DNA of 51,773 nt from Dehalococcoidia bacterium (GCA_009377745.1 WHTK01000024.1:1-51773); one strand, 5' to 3'; positions 1 to 7,831 are shown, counted from the stretch's first letter. Notes: generated from the sequence alone by a model not told the origin. Translations and numbers: made by a program.

Positions 1-2
1 AA

Positions 3-227
3 CCTCGTCATCTCGCGACCGAGGTCCTGATCTGGCGTGAGTTCGAGCTCGGTAACTGGGTGCTCGCCGTCTATGCGGTTATCAACTTCATCCTGGCGCT
101 GCTGCTACTCGGCTTCTTCTTCCGCCTTCTCACGTCGGCCTTCTACCGCCTGCCGCGCCGCGTCCGTCTGGTCAAAGACGTCTCCGTGCCATCCCTACCA
201 GCGCCGGCCTCCACGGTGAACCCATGA
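3..227 (+). CDS. nuoH: Probable NuoH C-terminus (NADH-quinone oxidoreductase subunit H), 5' truncated
   Basis: The gene runs off the left edge; only the last 74 codons are present, ending at TGA 225-227. What remains is one strongly hydrophobic segment (about residues 20-43 of the visible part) followed by a basic RLPRRVRL stretch and a proline-rich tail. Position directly upstream of nuoJ in a nuo operon and a C-terminal membrane helix fit NuoH, the membrane subunit at the quinone site of complex I. The usual ferredoxin-like NuoI gene does not follow, so it is either encoded elsewhere or the order differs here. Assignment rests mainly on context because the conserved core lies outside the window. 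Confidence 0.5.
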   Translation, partial: PRHLATEVLIWREFELGNWVLAVYAVINFILALLLLGFFFRLLTSAFYRLPRRVRLVKDVSVPSLPAPASTVNP

Positions 228-264
228 TGTTGCAGTCATTGCAGCCGCTCCCCCTCCCAGCCCC

Positions 265-290
265 TGGCGACCGTGAAGGTCGCCGCTACA
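265..290. repeat. Short palindrome GGCGACC-GGTCGCC with GCTACA tail (family B)
   Basis: An inverted repeat GGCGACC/GGTCGCC with a 4-base loop, followed by GCTACA. Near-identical copies occur at 1253-1278 (same strand) and 7085-7109 (opposite strand); a variant lies inside ybeY at 7456-7482. It is a dispersed hairpin repeat, not a terminator: no T tract follows. Confidence 0.75.
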
Positions 291-307
291 GCGTGATGTC
301 TAGGCCC

Positions 308-339
308 TTGCCTGTTTGCCCGCTTGCCCGTTTGCCCGT
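308..339 (+). repeat. Array of four 8-bp units (TTGCCYGN) upstream of nuoJ
   Basis: Four contiguous octamers TTGCCTGT, TTGCCCGC, TTGCCCGT, TTGCCCGT end 28 bases before the nuoJ GTG start. Equivalent four-unit arrays precede the 1372 ORF, nuoL and nuoM. The function is unknown. Confidence 0.8.
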
Positions 340-367
340 GGTGGCCGCGCGGGGAAGGGTGGCCTAG

Positions 368-886
368 GTGGAGCAGCCGGCTGTCATCGTCGCCTTCTAC
401 GTCCTCGCGGGGTTGACCCTGCTCAGCGCCCTGATGGTCGCCATGGTGCGCGACCTGATCCACGCCGTCCTGTTCCTGATCCTCTCCTTCATCGGGGTAG
501 CAGGACTTTACGTAACGTTATCAGCCGACTTCGTCGCCGTGGTCCAGGTGCTGATCTACGCCGGCGCCATCTCCGTCCTCATGCTCTTCGCCATCCTCCT
601 GACGCCACGCTCCTCGCGTGACAACTCCTCCGTCTCCTACAGCGCGCCGATCAGCGTGGTGGCCGGACTCATCGGCGCTACGATCGTCTATGTCGCGCTC
701 AACACGGAGTGGGCCAAGACGGCCGACAGCAGCGACTCTCCCTTCGAGAACACCGCCGCCGAGATCGGCAAGGCGCTTCTCGACCCCTACGTCCTGCCCT
801 TCGAGGTGGCCTCCGTGCTTCTCGTCATCGCCATGATCGGCGCGATCATCCTGGTGCGGCCCGGCAATGAAGAGGACGCGTCTTGA
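368..886 (+). CDS. nuoJ: NADH-quinone oxidoreductase subunit J
   Basis: NuoJ is a membrane subunit of the proton-pumping arm of respiratory complex I. The 172-residue product has about five hydrophobic segments and the family-typical stretch FVAVVQVLIYAGAISVLMLF (around residues 55-75), which contains the YAGAI motif of NuoJ/ND6. It starts at GTG 368, preceded by a purine-rich GGGGAAGGG. The stop overlaps the TTG start of nuoK by four bases, implying translational coupling. Length is normal for the family. Confidence 0.95.
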   Translation: MEQPAVIVAFYVLAGLTLLSALMVAMVRDLIHAVLFLILSFIGVAGLYVTLSADFVAVVQVLIYAGAISVLMLFAILLTPRSSRDNSSVSYSAPISVVAGLIGATIVYVALNTEWAKTADSSDSPFENTAAEIGKALLDPYVLPFEVASVLLVIAMIGAIILVRPGNEEDAS

Positions 887-1194
887 TCTCGCTCGAACAC
901 GTCCTCGTCGTCGGGGCTTTGCTCTTCAGCATCGGCCTCTTCATCGCCCTGTCGCGACGCAACGCCGTCGGTGTCCTCATGGGCATCGAGTTGATGCTCA
1001 ACTCGGTCAACCTCAACCTGATCGGCTTTGCCCGCTTCGTGGAAGCGCCGCGCCCCATCGATGGCCAGGTCTTCGCCGTCTTCGTGATCACCGTCGCCGC
1101 CGCCGAGGCGGCCGTTGCCCTCGCGCTCGCCGTCGCCGTCTACCGCCTGCGCCAGACAATCGACGTAGACCGGCTCAACCTGCTGAAATGGTGA
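883..1194 (+). CDS. nuoK: NADH-quinone oxidoreductase subunit K
   Basis: The 103-residue protein has three transmembrane segments and the NuoK/ND4L hallmarks: GIELMLNSVNLNLI (around residues 35-48) with the conserved intramembrane glutamate, and a second glutamate in VAAAEAAVALAL. NuoK belongs to the antiporter-like proton channel module of complex I. It starts at TTG 883 inside the nuoJ stop (TTGA overlap). Length matches the family. Confidence 0.96.
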   Translation: MISLEHVLVVGALLFSIGLFIALSRRNAVGVLMGIELMLNSVNLNLIGFARFVEAPRPIDGQVFAVFVITVAAAEAAVALALAVAVYRLRQTIDVDRLNLLKW

Positions 1195-1252
1195 CCGTCA
1201 TGCCGAATGCGACGGTCCCAATGTGGAGTGTGGCCTCTCCCCGCCCCGCCCC

Positions 1253-1278
1253 TGGCGGCCGTAAAGGCCGCCGCTACA
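1253..1278. repeat. Short palindrome, family B copy
   Basis: GGCGGCC/GGCCGCC inverted repeat followed by GCTACA, a compensated variant of the copy at 265-290: both arms changed together, so pairing is preserved. It sits in the nuoK-1372 ORF gap. Confidence 0.7.
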
Positions 1279-1316
1279 ACCCTTCGCGAGGCTTAATTAA
1301 GGCACACGCTACGTGT

Positions 1317-1348
1317 TTGCCCGACTGTCAGATTGCCCGACTGCCCTG
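1317..1348 (+). repeat. Array of four 8-bp units upstream of the 1372 ORF
   Basis: Octamers TTGCCCGA, CTGTCAGA, TTGCCCGA, CTGCCCTG are contiguous and end 23 bases before the GTG at 1372. The arrangement of four units ahead of the ribosome binding site repeats that of nuoJ, nuoL and nuoM. Confidence 0.7.
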
Positions 1349-1371
1349 GGTGTCGGATTGGGAGGCGCAGC

Positions 1372-1563
1372 GTGTGGGCTAAGCTCATGACCGTCAAAAA
1401 CGGCTATGTCGCCAAGGTCTGGAAGGACCTCTTCGACGCCGAGGGCGTTGCCCTGCGCCTGGTCCCGCCCCTTACCGGCTCGCACTCCCTCACTGAGCCG
1501 CGCGATATCTGGGTGCCGGACTCCAAGACCCACGTCGCCGTCGAAATCATGAGGAAGGTGTAG
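1372..1563 (+). CDS. Small DUF2007-like protein inside the nuo operon
   Basis: A 63-residue soluble protein begins at GTG 1372, six bases after a GGAGG; an in-frame ATG at 1387 is an alternative. The pattern (N-terminal strand, a helix with AKVWKDLFDAEGVALRLV, then DIWVPDSKTHVAVEIM) resembles the small DUF2007 'putative signal transducing protein' fold, where a helix ending EG(I/V) is followed by a WVP motif. This family match is from memory and moderate. Its place between nuoK and nuoL suggests a role in complex I assembly or regulation, but this is inference. Confidence 0.6.
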   Translation: MWAKLMTVKNGYVAKVWKDLFDAEGVALRLVPPLTGSHSLTEPRDIWVPDSKTHVAVEIMRKV

Positions 1564-1571
1564 GAGTGGGC

Positions 1572-1654
1572 GGCATACAGGCATATAGGCATACAGGCAT
1601 AGCCTGGATTAAGGAAGCCTCCATGCCCGTATGCCAGCATGCCCGCATGCCCGG
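1572..1654. repeat. Inverted pair of four-unit octamer arrays before nuoL
   Basis: Left arm 1572-1600 reads, on the minus strand, as units ATGCCTGT, ATGCCTAT, ATGCCTGT and a partial fourth. Right arm 1623-1654 reads on the plus strand ATGCCCGT, ATGCCAGC, ATGCCCGC, ATGCCCGG. The arms are separated by 22 bases and could form a long imperfect hairpin ending 15 bases before the nuoL ATG. Its ATG-rich units create spurious upstream in-frame starts for nuoL. Confidence 0.8.
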
Positions 1655-1669
1655 CATGGGGAGGGGTGG

Positions 1670-3691
1670 ATGCTAGACACCATCCCCGAGAACGCCGTCT
1701 GGGCGATCTTCTTCCTGCCCCTGGCCTCGCTGCTGGTCATCCTTTTCCTGCCGCGATCGCAGGCGACGGCCGCGGGGGTTGTCGCCGCGCTCTGCATCGG
1801 CGCTGCCTTCGTGCTCTCGCTCTGGGCGCTGGATAGCTCCCTCCAGGCCGATGGACATCCCCTGAGCTTCTCCTCCCACGAGTGGCTGAACGTCGGCGAC
1901 GTACTCGAAGTCAATGTGGCACTCAACGTCGACGGCCTCACGGCCGTGATGCTGGTCGTCGTCACATCCGTTTCCTTCCTGGTCCAGATCTACTCGATGG
2001 GCTACATGAAGGGTGATGGCGGCTACTGGCGCTACTTCGCCTACATGTCGCTCTTCACCGCGTCGATGCTCGGCCTGATCCTCTTCAACAGCATCCTGAT
2101 GGTCTACGTCTTCTGGGAGATGGTCGGCCTCTCATCCTATTTGTTGATCGGCTTCTGGTTTCATCGGCCCGCGGCCGCTGCCGCCGCCAAGAAGGCTTTT
2201 CTGGTCACCCGGTTCGGTGACCTGGGCTTTCTCATGGCGATCCTGCTGATCTACGTCCACGCCGGCACCTTCGATATCGCCGCCATCCAGGACCTGGCGA
2301 TCGCCGGCGCCATCGGCCAGACCGTCCTGACCTGGTTCGCGCTCGGCGTCTTCGCGGGAGCCGCCGGCAAGAGCGCCCAGGTGCCGCTCCACGTCTGGCT
2401 ACCGGACGCCATGGAAGGCCCGACGCCGGTCAGTGCCCTGATCCACGCCGCTACTATGGTCGCCGCCGGCGTCTACCTGGTCGCGCGCATGTTCCCGGTC
2501 TTCCAGGTATCGCCGGATGCAATGAGCTTCGCCGGCGCCATCGGCGGCCTCACGGCCCTCAGCGCCGCGATGATCGGCGTGGTCATGGTCGATATCAAGC
2601 GCGTCCTCGCCTACTCGACGATCAGCCAGCTCGGCTACATGATGCTGGCCCTCGGCATCGGCGCCTACGTGGCGGCGATCTTCCATCTCTTCACTCACGC
2701 CTTCTTTAAGGCGCTGCTCTTCCTCGGCTCCGGCAGCATCAACCACGCCACCAACACGTTCGATATGCGCCTGATGGGCGGCCTGCGCAAGACCATGCCC
2801 ATTACCTTCATCACCTTCGTGATCGGCAGTCTTAGCCTGGCTGGCTTCTTCCCGCTGGCCGGCTTCTGGAGCAAGGATGAAATCCTCAGCGACGCCTGGG
2901 CCCACGAGCGCTACCTCTTCTATATCGCGCTGATCACGGCCGGCCTCACCGCCTTCTATATGTTCCGGGCCATCTTCCTGACGTTCTTTGGCGAGTATCG
3001 CGGTGGCGCTGAGCCTGAGACCGGCGCGGTGGTGGCGACACTTTCGAATCAGGCACCGGTCTCAACCGAGCCCGGCGGCTTTGAGCCCGACCCCGTCCAG
3101 GCACACGCGGCCGCCGGCGCGCCGCACACCGCTCCCGAGGCCCATCATGGCCCCCACGAGTCGCCCTGGCTGATGGTCCTGCCGCTGATCCTGCTCTCGT
3201 TCCCGGCCATCCTTGCCGGGTTCGCCAACTACAACCATGATATCGAGCATTTGCTGGTCGGCGCGCTGCCCGAAGGGGCCGAGGTAGCCGAGCCAACCTT
3301 CCGCATGGGCGTCGCCATCGCCGCGACCATCGTCCCGGCGGTCGGCGTCATCCTCGCCTGGGCTATCTACCACGCCAAGGTTATCTCGGCCGAGAGCCTG
3401 GCGCGGCTCTTCCGGCCCGTGCACAGCCTGCTCGAGAACAAGTACTACCTGGACGTCCTCTACGAGCGCGTGGTGGCCGGCTTCCTGTTCCACAAAGCCC
3501 TCGGAGGCGCCCTCGCGACCTTCGAGCGCTACATCGTCGACGGCGCCGTCAACGGCGCCGCCACGAGCGTGCGTCAGACCGCGTCCGTCCTGCGTTATCT
3601 GCAGAGCGGCCAGTTCCAGACCTACGGCGCGCTCGCCTTTAGCAGCCTCGTCTTCACGACGGTGCTCGTCCTGGTCCTAAGCCCCCTCTGA
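1670..3691 (+). CDS. nuoL: NADH-quinone oxidoreductase subunit L
   Basis: NuoL is the distal antiporter-like subunit of complex I with the long lateral helix. The 673-residue product has many transmembrane helices, the proton channel motifs (YVFWEMVGLSSYLLIGFW; KSAQVPLHVWLPDAMEGPTP; DIKRVLAYSTISQLGYM) and a C-terminal extension. The start is ATG 1670, directly after GGGGAGGGG; in-frame ATGs further upstream come from the octamer repeat. A His/Pro/Ala-rich loop (around residues 460-500) separates the core from the last helices. Length is normal. Confidence 0.97.
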   Translation: MLDTIPENAVWAIFFLPLASLLVILFLPRSQATAAGVVAALCIGAAFVLSLWALDSSLQADGHPLSFSSHEWLNVGDVLEVNVALNVDGLTAVMLVVVTSVSFLVQIYSMGYMKGDGGYWRYFAYMSLFTASMLGLILFNSILMVYVFWEMVGLSSYLLIGFWFHRPAAAAAAKKAFLVTRFGDLGFLMAILLIYVHAGTFDIAAIQDLAIAGAIGQTVLTWFALGVFAGAAGKSAQVPLHVWLPDAMEGPTPVSALIHAATMVAAGVYLVARMFPVFQVSPDAMSFAGAIGGLTALSAAMIGVVMVDIKRVLAYSTISQLGYMMLALGIGAYVAAIFHLFTHAFFKALLFLGSGSINHATNTFDMRLMGGLRKTMPITFITFVIGSLSLAGFFPLAGFWSKDEILSDAWAHERYLFYIALITAGLTAFYMFRAIFLTFFGEYRGGAEPETGAVVATLSNQAPVSTEPGGFEPDPVQAHAAAGAPHTAPEAHHGPHESPWLMVLPLILLSFPAILAGFANYNHDIEHLLVGALPEGAEVAEPTFRMGVAIAATIVPAVGVILAWAIYHAKVISAESLARLFRPVHSLLENKYYLDVLYERVVAGFLFHKALGGALATFERYIVDGAVNGAATSVRQTASVLRYLQSGQFQTYGALAFSSLVFTTVLVLVLSPL

Positions 3692-3708
3692 TGCTGACCA
3701 GGACGCCC

Positions 3709-3740
3709 TTGCCCGTTTGCCAGCTTGCCCGTTTACCCGT
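3709..3740 (+). repeat. Array of four 8-bp units upstream of nuoM
   Basis: Contiguous octamers TTGCCCGT, TTGCCAGC, TTGCCCGT, TTACCCGT lie between the nuoL stop and nuoM, ending 27 bases before the nuoM start. Unit two (GCCAGC) is the same variant as unit two of the nuoL array, so the arrays share a template. Confidence 0.8.
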
Positions 3741-3767
3741 TGCGGGGCGTGGCAGGGAGGCCATCCC

Positions 3768-5231
3768 TTGCTGAGTCTCCTCCTCTTCCTGCCCATCGCG
3801 GGCGCCATCGCCTGCCTCGTCCTGCCTCGCTCTCAGGAGGGCAAGGCCAGGGTCGTCGCGACCGTCTTCACTCTCGCCAACCTCGCCATCGCCCTGGCCC
3901 TCTTCGCCAGCTTCGATCAGGGCGACAACGCCCTCCAGTTCGCCGAGCGCCGCACCTGGATCGACGCCGCCGACGCTGGCTTCAACGTCCAGTACTTCAT
4001 CGGCGTCGATGGCCTCAGCGCCACTCTCGTCTTGCTGACCGGGCTGCTCTTCCTGGTAGCAGCGCTGATCTCCTGGAACATCACCCTGCGGCCGCGCGAG
4101 TACTTCGCTTGGCTTCTTGCCCTCGAGACTGCCGTGATGGGCGTCTTCGCGGCGCAGGACCTGATCCTCTTCTTCCTCTTCTGGGAGCTAGAGCTGGTGC
4201 CGATGTTCTTCCTGATCTCGATCTGGGGCACCGGCCGCAAAGAGTACTCGGCGATGAAGTTTGTGCTCTACACGCTGTTCGGCAGCGCGCTCATGCTCGT
4301 CGGCTTCCTCGTGCTCGGCTTCTCCCAAGGCACCTTCGATATGGTCGAGCTCGCCGAAGCCGACATTACCAGCGCCGCCATGTCCCTCAACGCCGTCTTC
4401 TTCCTCATTCTGGCCGCCTTCGCCATCAAGCTGCCGGTTTTCCCGCTGCATACCTGGCTGCCGGACGCCCACACGGACGCGCCCACGGCCGTCAGCGTCA
4501 TCCTGGCCGGCGTCCTGCTCAAGATGGGCGGCTACGGCCTGATCCGCATCCTCGTTGGCATCCTGCCGGACCAGTTCGAGACCTTCGACGTCTATCTCGC
4601 GGCGCTCGCAGCCTTCAGCGTCCTGTACGGGGCGGTCCTGACGGTGCGCCAGACCGACCTCAAGCGCCTGATCGCCTACTCCAGCGTCAGCCACATGGGC
4701 TACGTGCTCCTCGGCGTCGCCGCTCTGGGTGATGTGGCCCTTACCGGCGCCGCGTTGCAGATGTTCACCCACGGCACGATCACGGCGCTGCTCTTCGTCA
4801 TGGTGGGCCTGGTCTACGACCGCACCCACACCCGCCAGATCAGCGACCTCTCCGGCCTGGCGCACATCATGCCAATCGCCGCGACAGTCTTCGTCATTGC
4901 GGGTCTCGCTTCCCTCGGCCTGCCGACGATGTCCGGCTTCGTGGCCGAGCTGCTGATCTTCCTCGGTAGCTTTGATCACTTCGAAATTCAAACCGGCCTC
5001 GCCGTCTTCGGTATTCTCCTCTCGGCCGGCTACATCCTCTGGACCGTGCAGCGCGTCTTCTTCGGCCCCCGGCCCCAGCGCTGGGAGCACCTCACGGACA
5101 CGACGAACTGGTGGGAGCAGGTCGCCATGGCCGGCCTAGTCGCCATGATCATCGGCGTCGGCGTCTATCCGGCAACCATCGTCGATGTCCTCGAGAGCGG
5201 CATCATCCGCACCCTGGGCTTCGACCAATGA
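3768..5231 (+). CDS. nuoM: NADH-quinone oxidoreductase subunit M
   Basis: NuoM is a proton-pumping antiporter-like subunit of complex I. The product (487 residues) has about fourteen hydrophobic segments and the motifs FLFWELELVPMFFLI (conserved lateral glutamate), KLPVFPLHTWLPDAHTDAPT and DLKRLIAYSSVSHMGY. I place the start at TTG 3768, eight bases after GGGAGG, because codons upstream (MPACPFTR...) are encoded by the octamer repeat and lack family similarity. The stop overlaps the ATG of the 5228 ORF (ATGA). Confidence 0.96.
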   Translation: MLSLLLFLPIAGAIACLVLPRSQEGKARVVATVFTLANLAIALALFASFDQGDNALQFAERRTWIDAADAGFNVQYFIGVDGLSATLVLLTGLLFLVAALISWNITLRPREYFAWLLALETAVMGVFAAQDLILFFLFWELELVPMFFLISIWGTGRKEYSAMKFVLYTLFGSALMLVGFLVLGFSQGTFDMVELAEADITSAAMSLNAVFFLILAAFAIKLPVFPLHTWLPDAHTDAPTAVSVILAGVLLKMGGYGLIRILVGILPDQFETFDVYLAALAAFSVLYGAVLTVRQTDLKRLIAYSSVSHMGYVLLGVAALGDVALTGAALQMFTHGTITALLFVMVGLVYDRTHTRQISDLSGLAHIMPIAATVFVIAGLASLGLPTMSGFVAELLIFLGSFDHFEIQTGLAVFGILLSAGYILWTVQRVFFGPRPQRWEHLTDTTNWWEQVAMAGLVAMIIGVGVYPATIVDVLESGIIRTLGFDQ

Positions 5232-5452
5232 CGGCGCTGCCCCAGGCTCAGGTTGACGCCGCCTACCCGCCACTGAAGCTGGCCGGCTTCCCGCGACGCC
5301 CTCTGAGCGACGCGCCGGACTTCATGCGCCGGGACGACAGCTCTAACAGCGACGCTGCTCTGAGCTATCCACGAGGCGAAGAACCCGAGGCCGAGACGAC
5401 GATCTACGCAAACCAGGCACCCGTGACTGCGCACAAAGCGAGGTCCCTCTAA
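5228..5452 (+). CDS. Small unknown ORF coupled to nuoM
   Basis: A 74-codon ORF starts in the ATGA overlap with the nuoM stop and ends three bases before nuoN. The protein is hydrophilic, Pro/Ala/Asp-rich, with no membrane segment and no family I recognise. A short NQAPV stretch near its end also occurs in the NuoL C-terminal loop. The tight coupling supports translation; the low-complexity composition argues against a conserved fold. It could be a spacer ORF that merely keeps ribosomes moving to nuoN. Confidence 0.4.
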   Translation: MTALPQAQVDAAYPPLKLAGFPRRPLSDAPDFMRRDDSSNSDAALSYPRGEEPEAETTIYANQAPVTAHKARSL

Positions 5453-5455
5453 GAG

Positions 5456-7027
5456 ATGCTGGACGATCTCGACCGAATCGGACCCGTCCTGGTCATGGCG
5501 GGCGTTGCCGCCCTGATCATCATCTGGGACTTTATCCCGCGGCCGCTACCGGCCGCCCGTGGCAAGCCCCTGCTGTTCGTCGCCCTTCTCGGGCCCGCCG
5601 CGGCCGCCGCCTGGACCGTCTCGCTGCTCCTGCGCGACGCCCACATCGGCTGCGGCCCCCTTGACCCGCTTGCCCTGAGCAACGCGCCTCTCTGTCCCGG
5701 CGGTGGCGGCACGCTTGTCGAGGGTGTCTTCTCCTTCGCCAACTCCGTTGTGCTGGATGACCTGACGATCTTCTTCTTCTTCCTCTTCGCCGGCATCGGC
5801 GCCGCGATCATCCTCGCCTCGAACGACTACGCCAAGCGCTTCGGCGACTACGAGGCCGAGTTCTACGCCCTCATCCTCTTCGCCACCAGCGCCATGCTGC
5901 TCCTCTCCGCCAGCCGCGACCTGATCCTGATCTTCGTCGCCCTGGAGATGACCGGCATCACTCAGTACATCCTCGCCGCCCTGCAGAAGGACCGCCGCTC
6001 CACAGAGGCCGGCATCAAATACCTCCTCCTGGGCGCCACGGCCTCCGCCGTCATCCTCTACGGCATGGCGTTCCTCTTCGGCCTCACCGGCACCACCCGC
6101 CTCGTCGCCCCCGGGGATGAGCTGAGCATCGCCTCCGTGATCAACGAGCGTGGCGGTGACCTGGGCGCCGGCTTGATCATGAGCCTTGTCTTCCTGATCG
6201 GCGGACTCAGCTTCAAGATGTCGGTCGTGCCATTTCAGATGTGGGCGCCGGACGTCTATGAAGGGGCTCCCGCGCCCGTCGCTGCCTTCCTCAGCGTCGC
6301 CAGTAAGGCAGCGGCCTTCGCCGTTGTCCTGCGCATCTTCTTCGAGGGACTCTCGGGCGAGACGGTGCGCGGCGACTGGGCCGATATCTTCGCCATCGTC
6401 GCCGCCGTGTCCATGACCGTGGGCAACGTCTTCGCTCTGGTCCAGTCCAACATCAAGCGGCTGCTCGGCTACAGCTCCATCGCCCAGGCCGGCAACTTCA
6501 TGGTCGGCCTCGCGGCCGTCTCCGCGGCCGAGGGCGGCCTCAGCCTCGGCGCCAGCGGCGTCCTCTTCTTCATCGCCGCCTACGCCTTCACCAACCTCGG
6601 CGCCTTCATCGTCGTCATCGCGATTTCCGCCCGCATCGGCTCCGATCAGATCGCCGATTACGCCGGCCTCGCCCGCCGCGCCCCGTTGCTCGCCGCCGCA
6701 CTCGCCTTCGCGTTGATCTCGCTCACCGGCATCCCGCCGACAGCCGGCTTCATTGCCAAGCTCTACATCTTCAACGCCGCCGTCGAGAGCAACCTTATCT
6801 GGCTGGTCGTCGTCGCCGTGCTCAACAGCGTCGTCTCCGCCTTCTACTACCTCAAGGTCGCCGGCATCATGTTCATGGGCGAATCAGCCAACCAAGAGAG
6901 CATCGCCACCTCGGCCGCACTCAAGCTCGTCCTCGGTGTCGCTGTAATTGGCATTCTCTTTGTCGGCATCGTCCCATCCCCCCTGCTGGACGCCGCCCGC
7001 GACGCCGCCTCCGTCTTCAGTCAGTAG
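5456..7027 (+). CDS. nuoN: NADH-quinone oxidoreductase subunit N
   Basis: NuoN is the third antiporter-like subunit of complex I. The 523-residue protein contains LILIFVALEMTGITQYILAA (conserved glutamate), FKMSVVPFQMWAPDVYEGAP and NIKRLLGYSSIAQAGNFMVG, all family signatures, and about fourteen hydrophobic segments. The start is ATG 5456. It closes the nuo operon; the next 170 bases carry a REP pair rather than a clear terminator. Confidence 0.96.
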   Translation: MLDDLDRIGPVLVMAGVAALIIIWDFIPRPLPAARGKPLLFVALLGPAAAAAWTVSLLLRDAHIGCGPLDPLALSNAPLCPGGGGTLVEGVFSFANSVVLDDLTIFFFFLFAGIGAAIILASNDYAKRFGDYEAEFYALILFATSAMLLLSASRDLILIFVALEMTGITQYILAALQKDRRSTEAGIKYLLLGATASAVILYGMAFLFGLTGTTRLVAPGDELSIASVINERGGDLGAGLIMSLVFLIGGLSFKMSVVPFQMWAPDVYEGAPAPVAAFLSVASKAAAFAVVLRIFFEGLSGETVRGDWADIFAIVAAVSMTVGNVFALVQSNIKRLLGYSSIAQAGNFMVGLAAVSAAEGGLSLGASGVLFFIAAYAFTNLGAFIVVIAISARIGSDQIADYAGLARRAPLLAAALAFALISLTGIPPTAGFIAKLYIFNAAVESNLIWLVVVAVLNSVVSAFYYLKVAGIMFMGESANQESIATSAALKLVLGVAVIGILFVGIVPSPLLDAARDAASVFSQ

Positions 7028-7040
7028 GCCGGGTTGAGTT

Positions 7041-7177
7041 ACCACGGGCTGAACCCCGTGGCATTCTAAGCGGCCCTTCCTGGTTGTAGCGGCGACCTTC
7101 AGGTCGCCAGGGGTTGCAAGGGGCGAAGCCCATGCGCGTAGCTCTACGGCTCAATGCCACGGGTTTCAGCCGTGGTA
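7041..7177. repeat. REP doublet (REPIN-like) around a family B hairpin
   Basis: Two copies of the same palindrome face each other: 7041-7065 (CCACGGG loop CCCGTGG, followed by CATTC) and 7154-7177 in reverse complement (GCCACGGG ... CCGTGGTAC). Between them lies a family B hairpin (7085-7109) and GGGGCGAAGCCC. The outer palindromes match those flanking the Y1 transposase at 39912, so this is probably a non-autonomous element of that system. It fills the nuoN-ybeY gap. Confidence 0.75.
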
Positions 7178-7201
7178 CGGTCGTAGTCGTGAGATTCCCA
7201 G

Positions 7202-7831
7202 ATGCCACGTAAGGTCCCCATCCAAGTTCTGCCCGGCTGCGGTGGACGTATCTCCGTCCCGGAGCTGCGCCGCATCGCCCGTCATGTCCTCGATGCCGAA
7301 GGCGTAGCGTCCAACGTGGAAGTCGAGATCGTCCTCGCAGACTCCGACACCGTCCGCAAACTTAGCCGGCTCTACCGCGGCAAAGACGAAGCGACGGACG
7401 TCCTCTCCTTCGCCACAGACACCTATTCCGATTGGCCAGACCCGTCCCCTGACAGCGTAGGGGCGACCCTTGCGGTCGCCCAGGACGCCCCGTCTACAGG
7501 AGACGCCTCGACACTCGGTCCCCCCTCTCCGATCTCGGAGAGGGGGTTAGGGGGAGAGGTCGAAGCGCCTACCTTCATAGACGCGCCCGACGCCACGCCC
7601 TCCCTTGGCGAGATCGTAATCTGCATCCCGTACGCCGAAACGACCGTCGCGGAGAACCCGGCGACGCGCACCGTCCGCGGCCAGATCGCGCACCTCCTCA
7701 CCCACGGCCTGCTCCACCTCCTCGGCTACGACCACGAGGCGTCGGAGCGGGAAGCCCAGCGCATGCAGCAGCGCGAGGACGCGCTACTCGCTGTCCTGGG
7801 ATACGAGGGTGCTTACGAGCATGGGCATTAA
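7202..7831 (+). CDS. ybeY: Endoribonuclease YbeY with an internal repeat-encoded insertion
   Basis: YbeY is a zinc-dependent single-strand endoribonuclease needed for 16S rRNA 3' maturation and ribosome quality control. The core is intact: LYRGKDEATDVLSFA near residues 58-72, LGEIVIC from residue 135, and the zinc motif HGLLHLLGYDH with His168, His172 and His178. At 209 residues it is some 45 longer than usual. The excess, about residues 80-134, falls between the DVLSF and LGEIVIC strands and is encoded by two palindromic DNA repeats (7456-7482, 7520-7560). The insertion site is a loop in the family, so the enzyme may still work. Confidence 0.9.
   Translation: MPRKVPIQVLPGCGGRISVPELRRIARHVLDAEGVASNVEVEIVLADSDTVRKLSRLYRGKDEATDVLSFATDTYSDWPDPSPDSVGATLAVAQDAPSTGDASTLGPPSPISERGLGGEVEAPTFIDAPDATPSLGEIVICIPYAETTVAENPATRTVRGQIAHLLTHGLLHLLGYDHEASEREAQRMQQREDALLAVLGYEGAYEHGH
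7456..7560. repeat. Two dispersed hairpin repeats inside ybeY
   Basis: 7456-7482 contains GGGCGACC/GGTCGCCC, a family B variant preceded by GTA. 7520-7560 contains CCCCTCTCC/GGAGAGGGG followed by GTTAGGGGGAGAGGT, a separate palindrome. Both are read in frame as Ser/Pro/Gly/Ala-rich protein with no stop codon. Confidence 0.75.

Noticed and set aside
1631..1669. Upstream in-frame ATGs for nuoL
   Set aside because: They arise from the ATGCCCGN repeat; the ATG at 1670 has GGGGAGGGG directly upstream and matches the usual NuoL N-terminus.
308..3740. Octamer arrays considered as a CRISPR array
   Set aside because: Units are 8 bases and contiguous, without 25-40 base repeats or unique spacers, and no cas genes are present.
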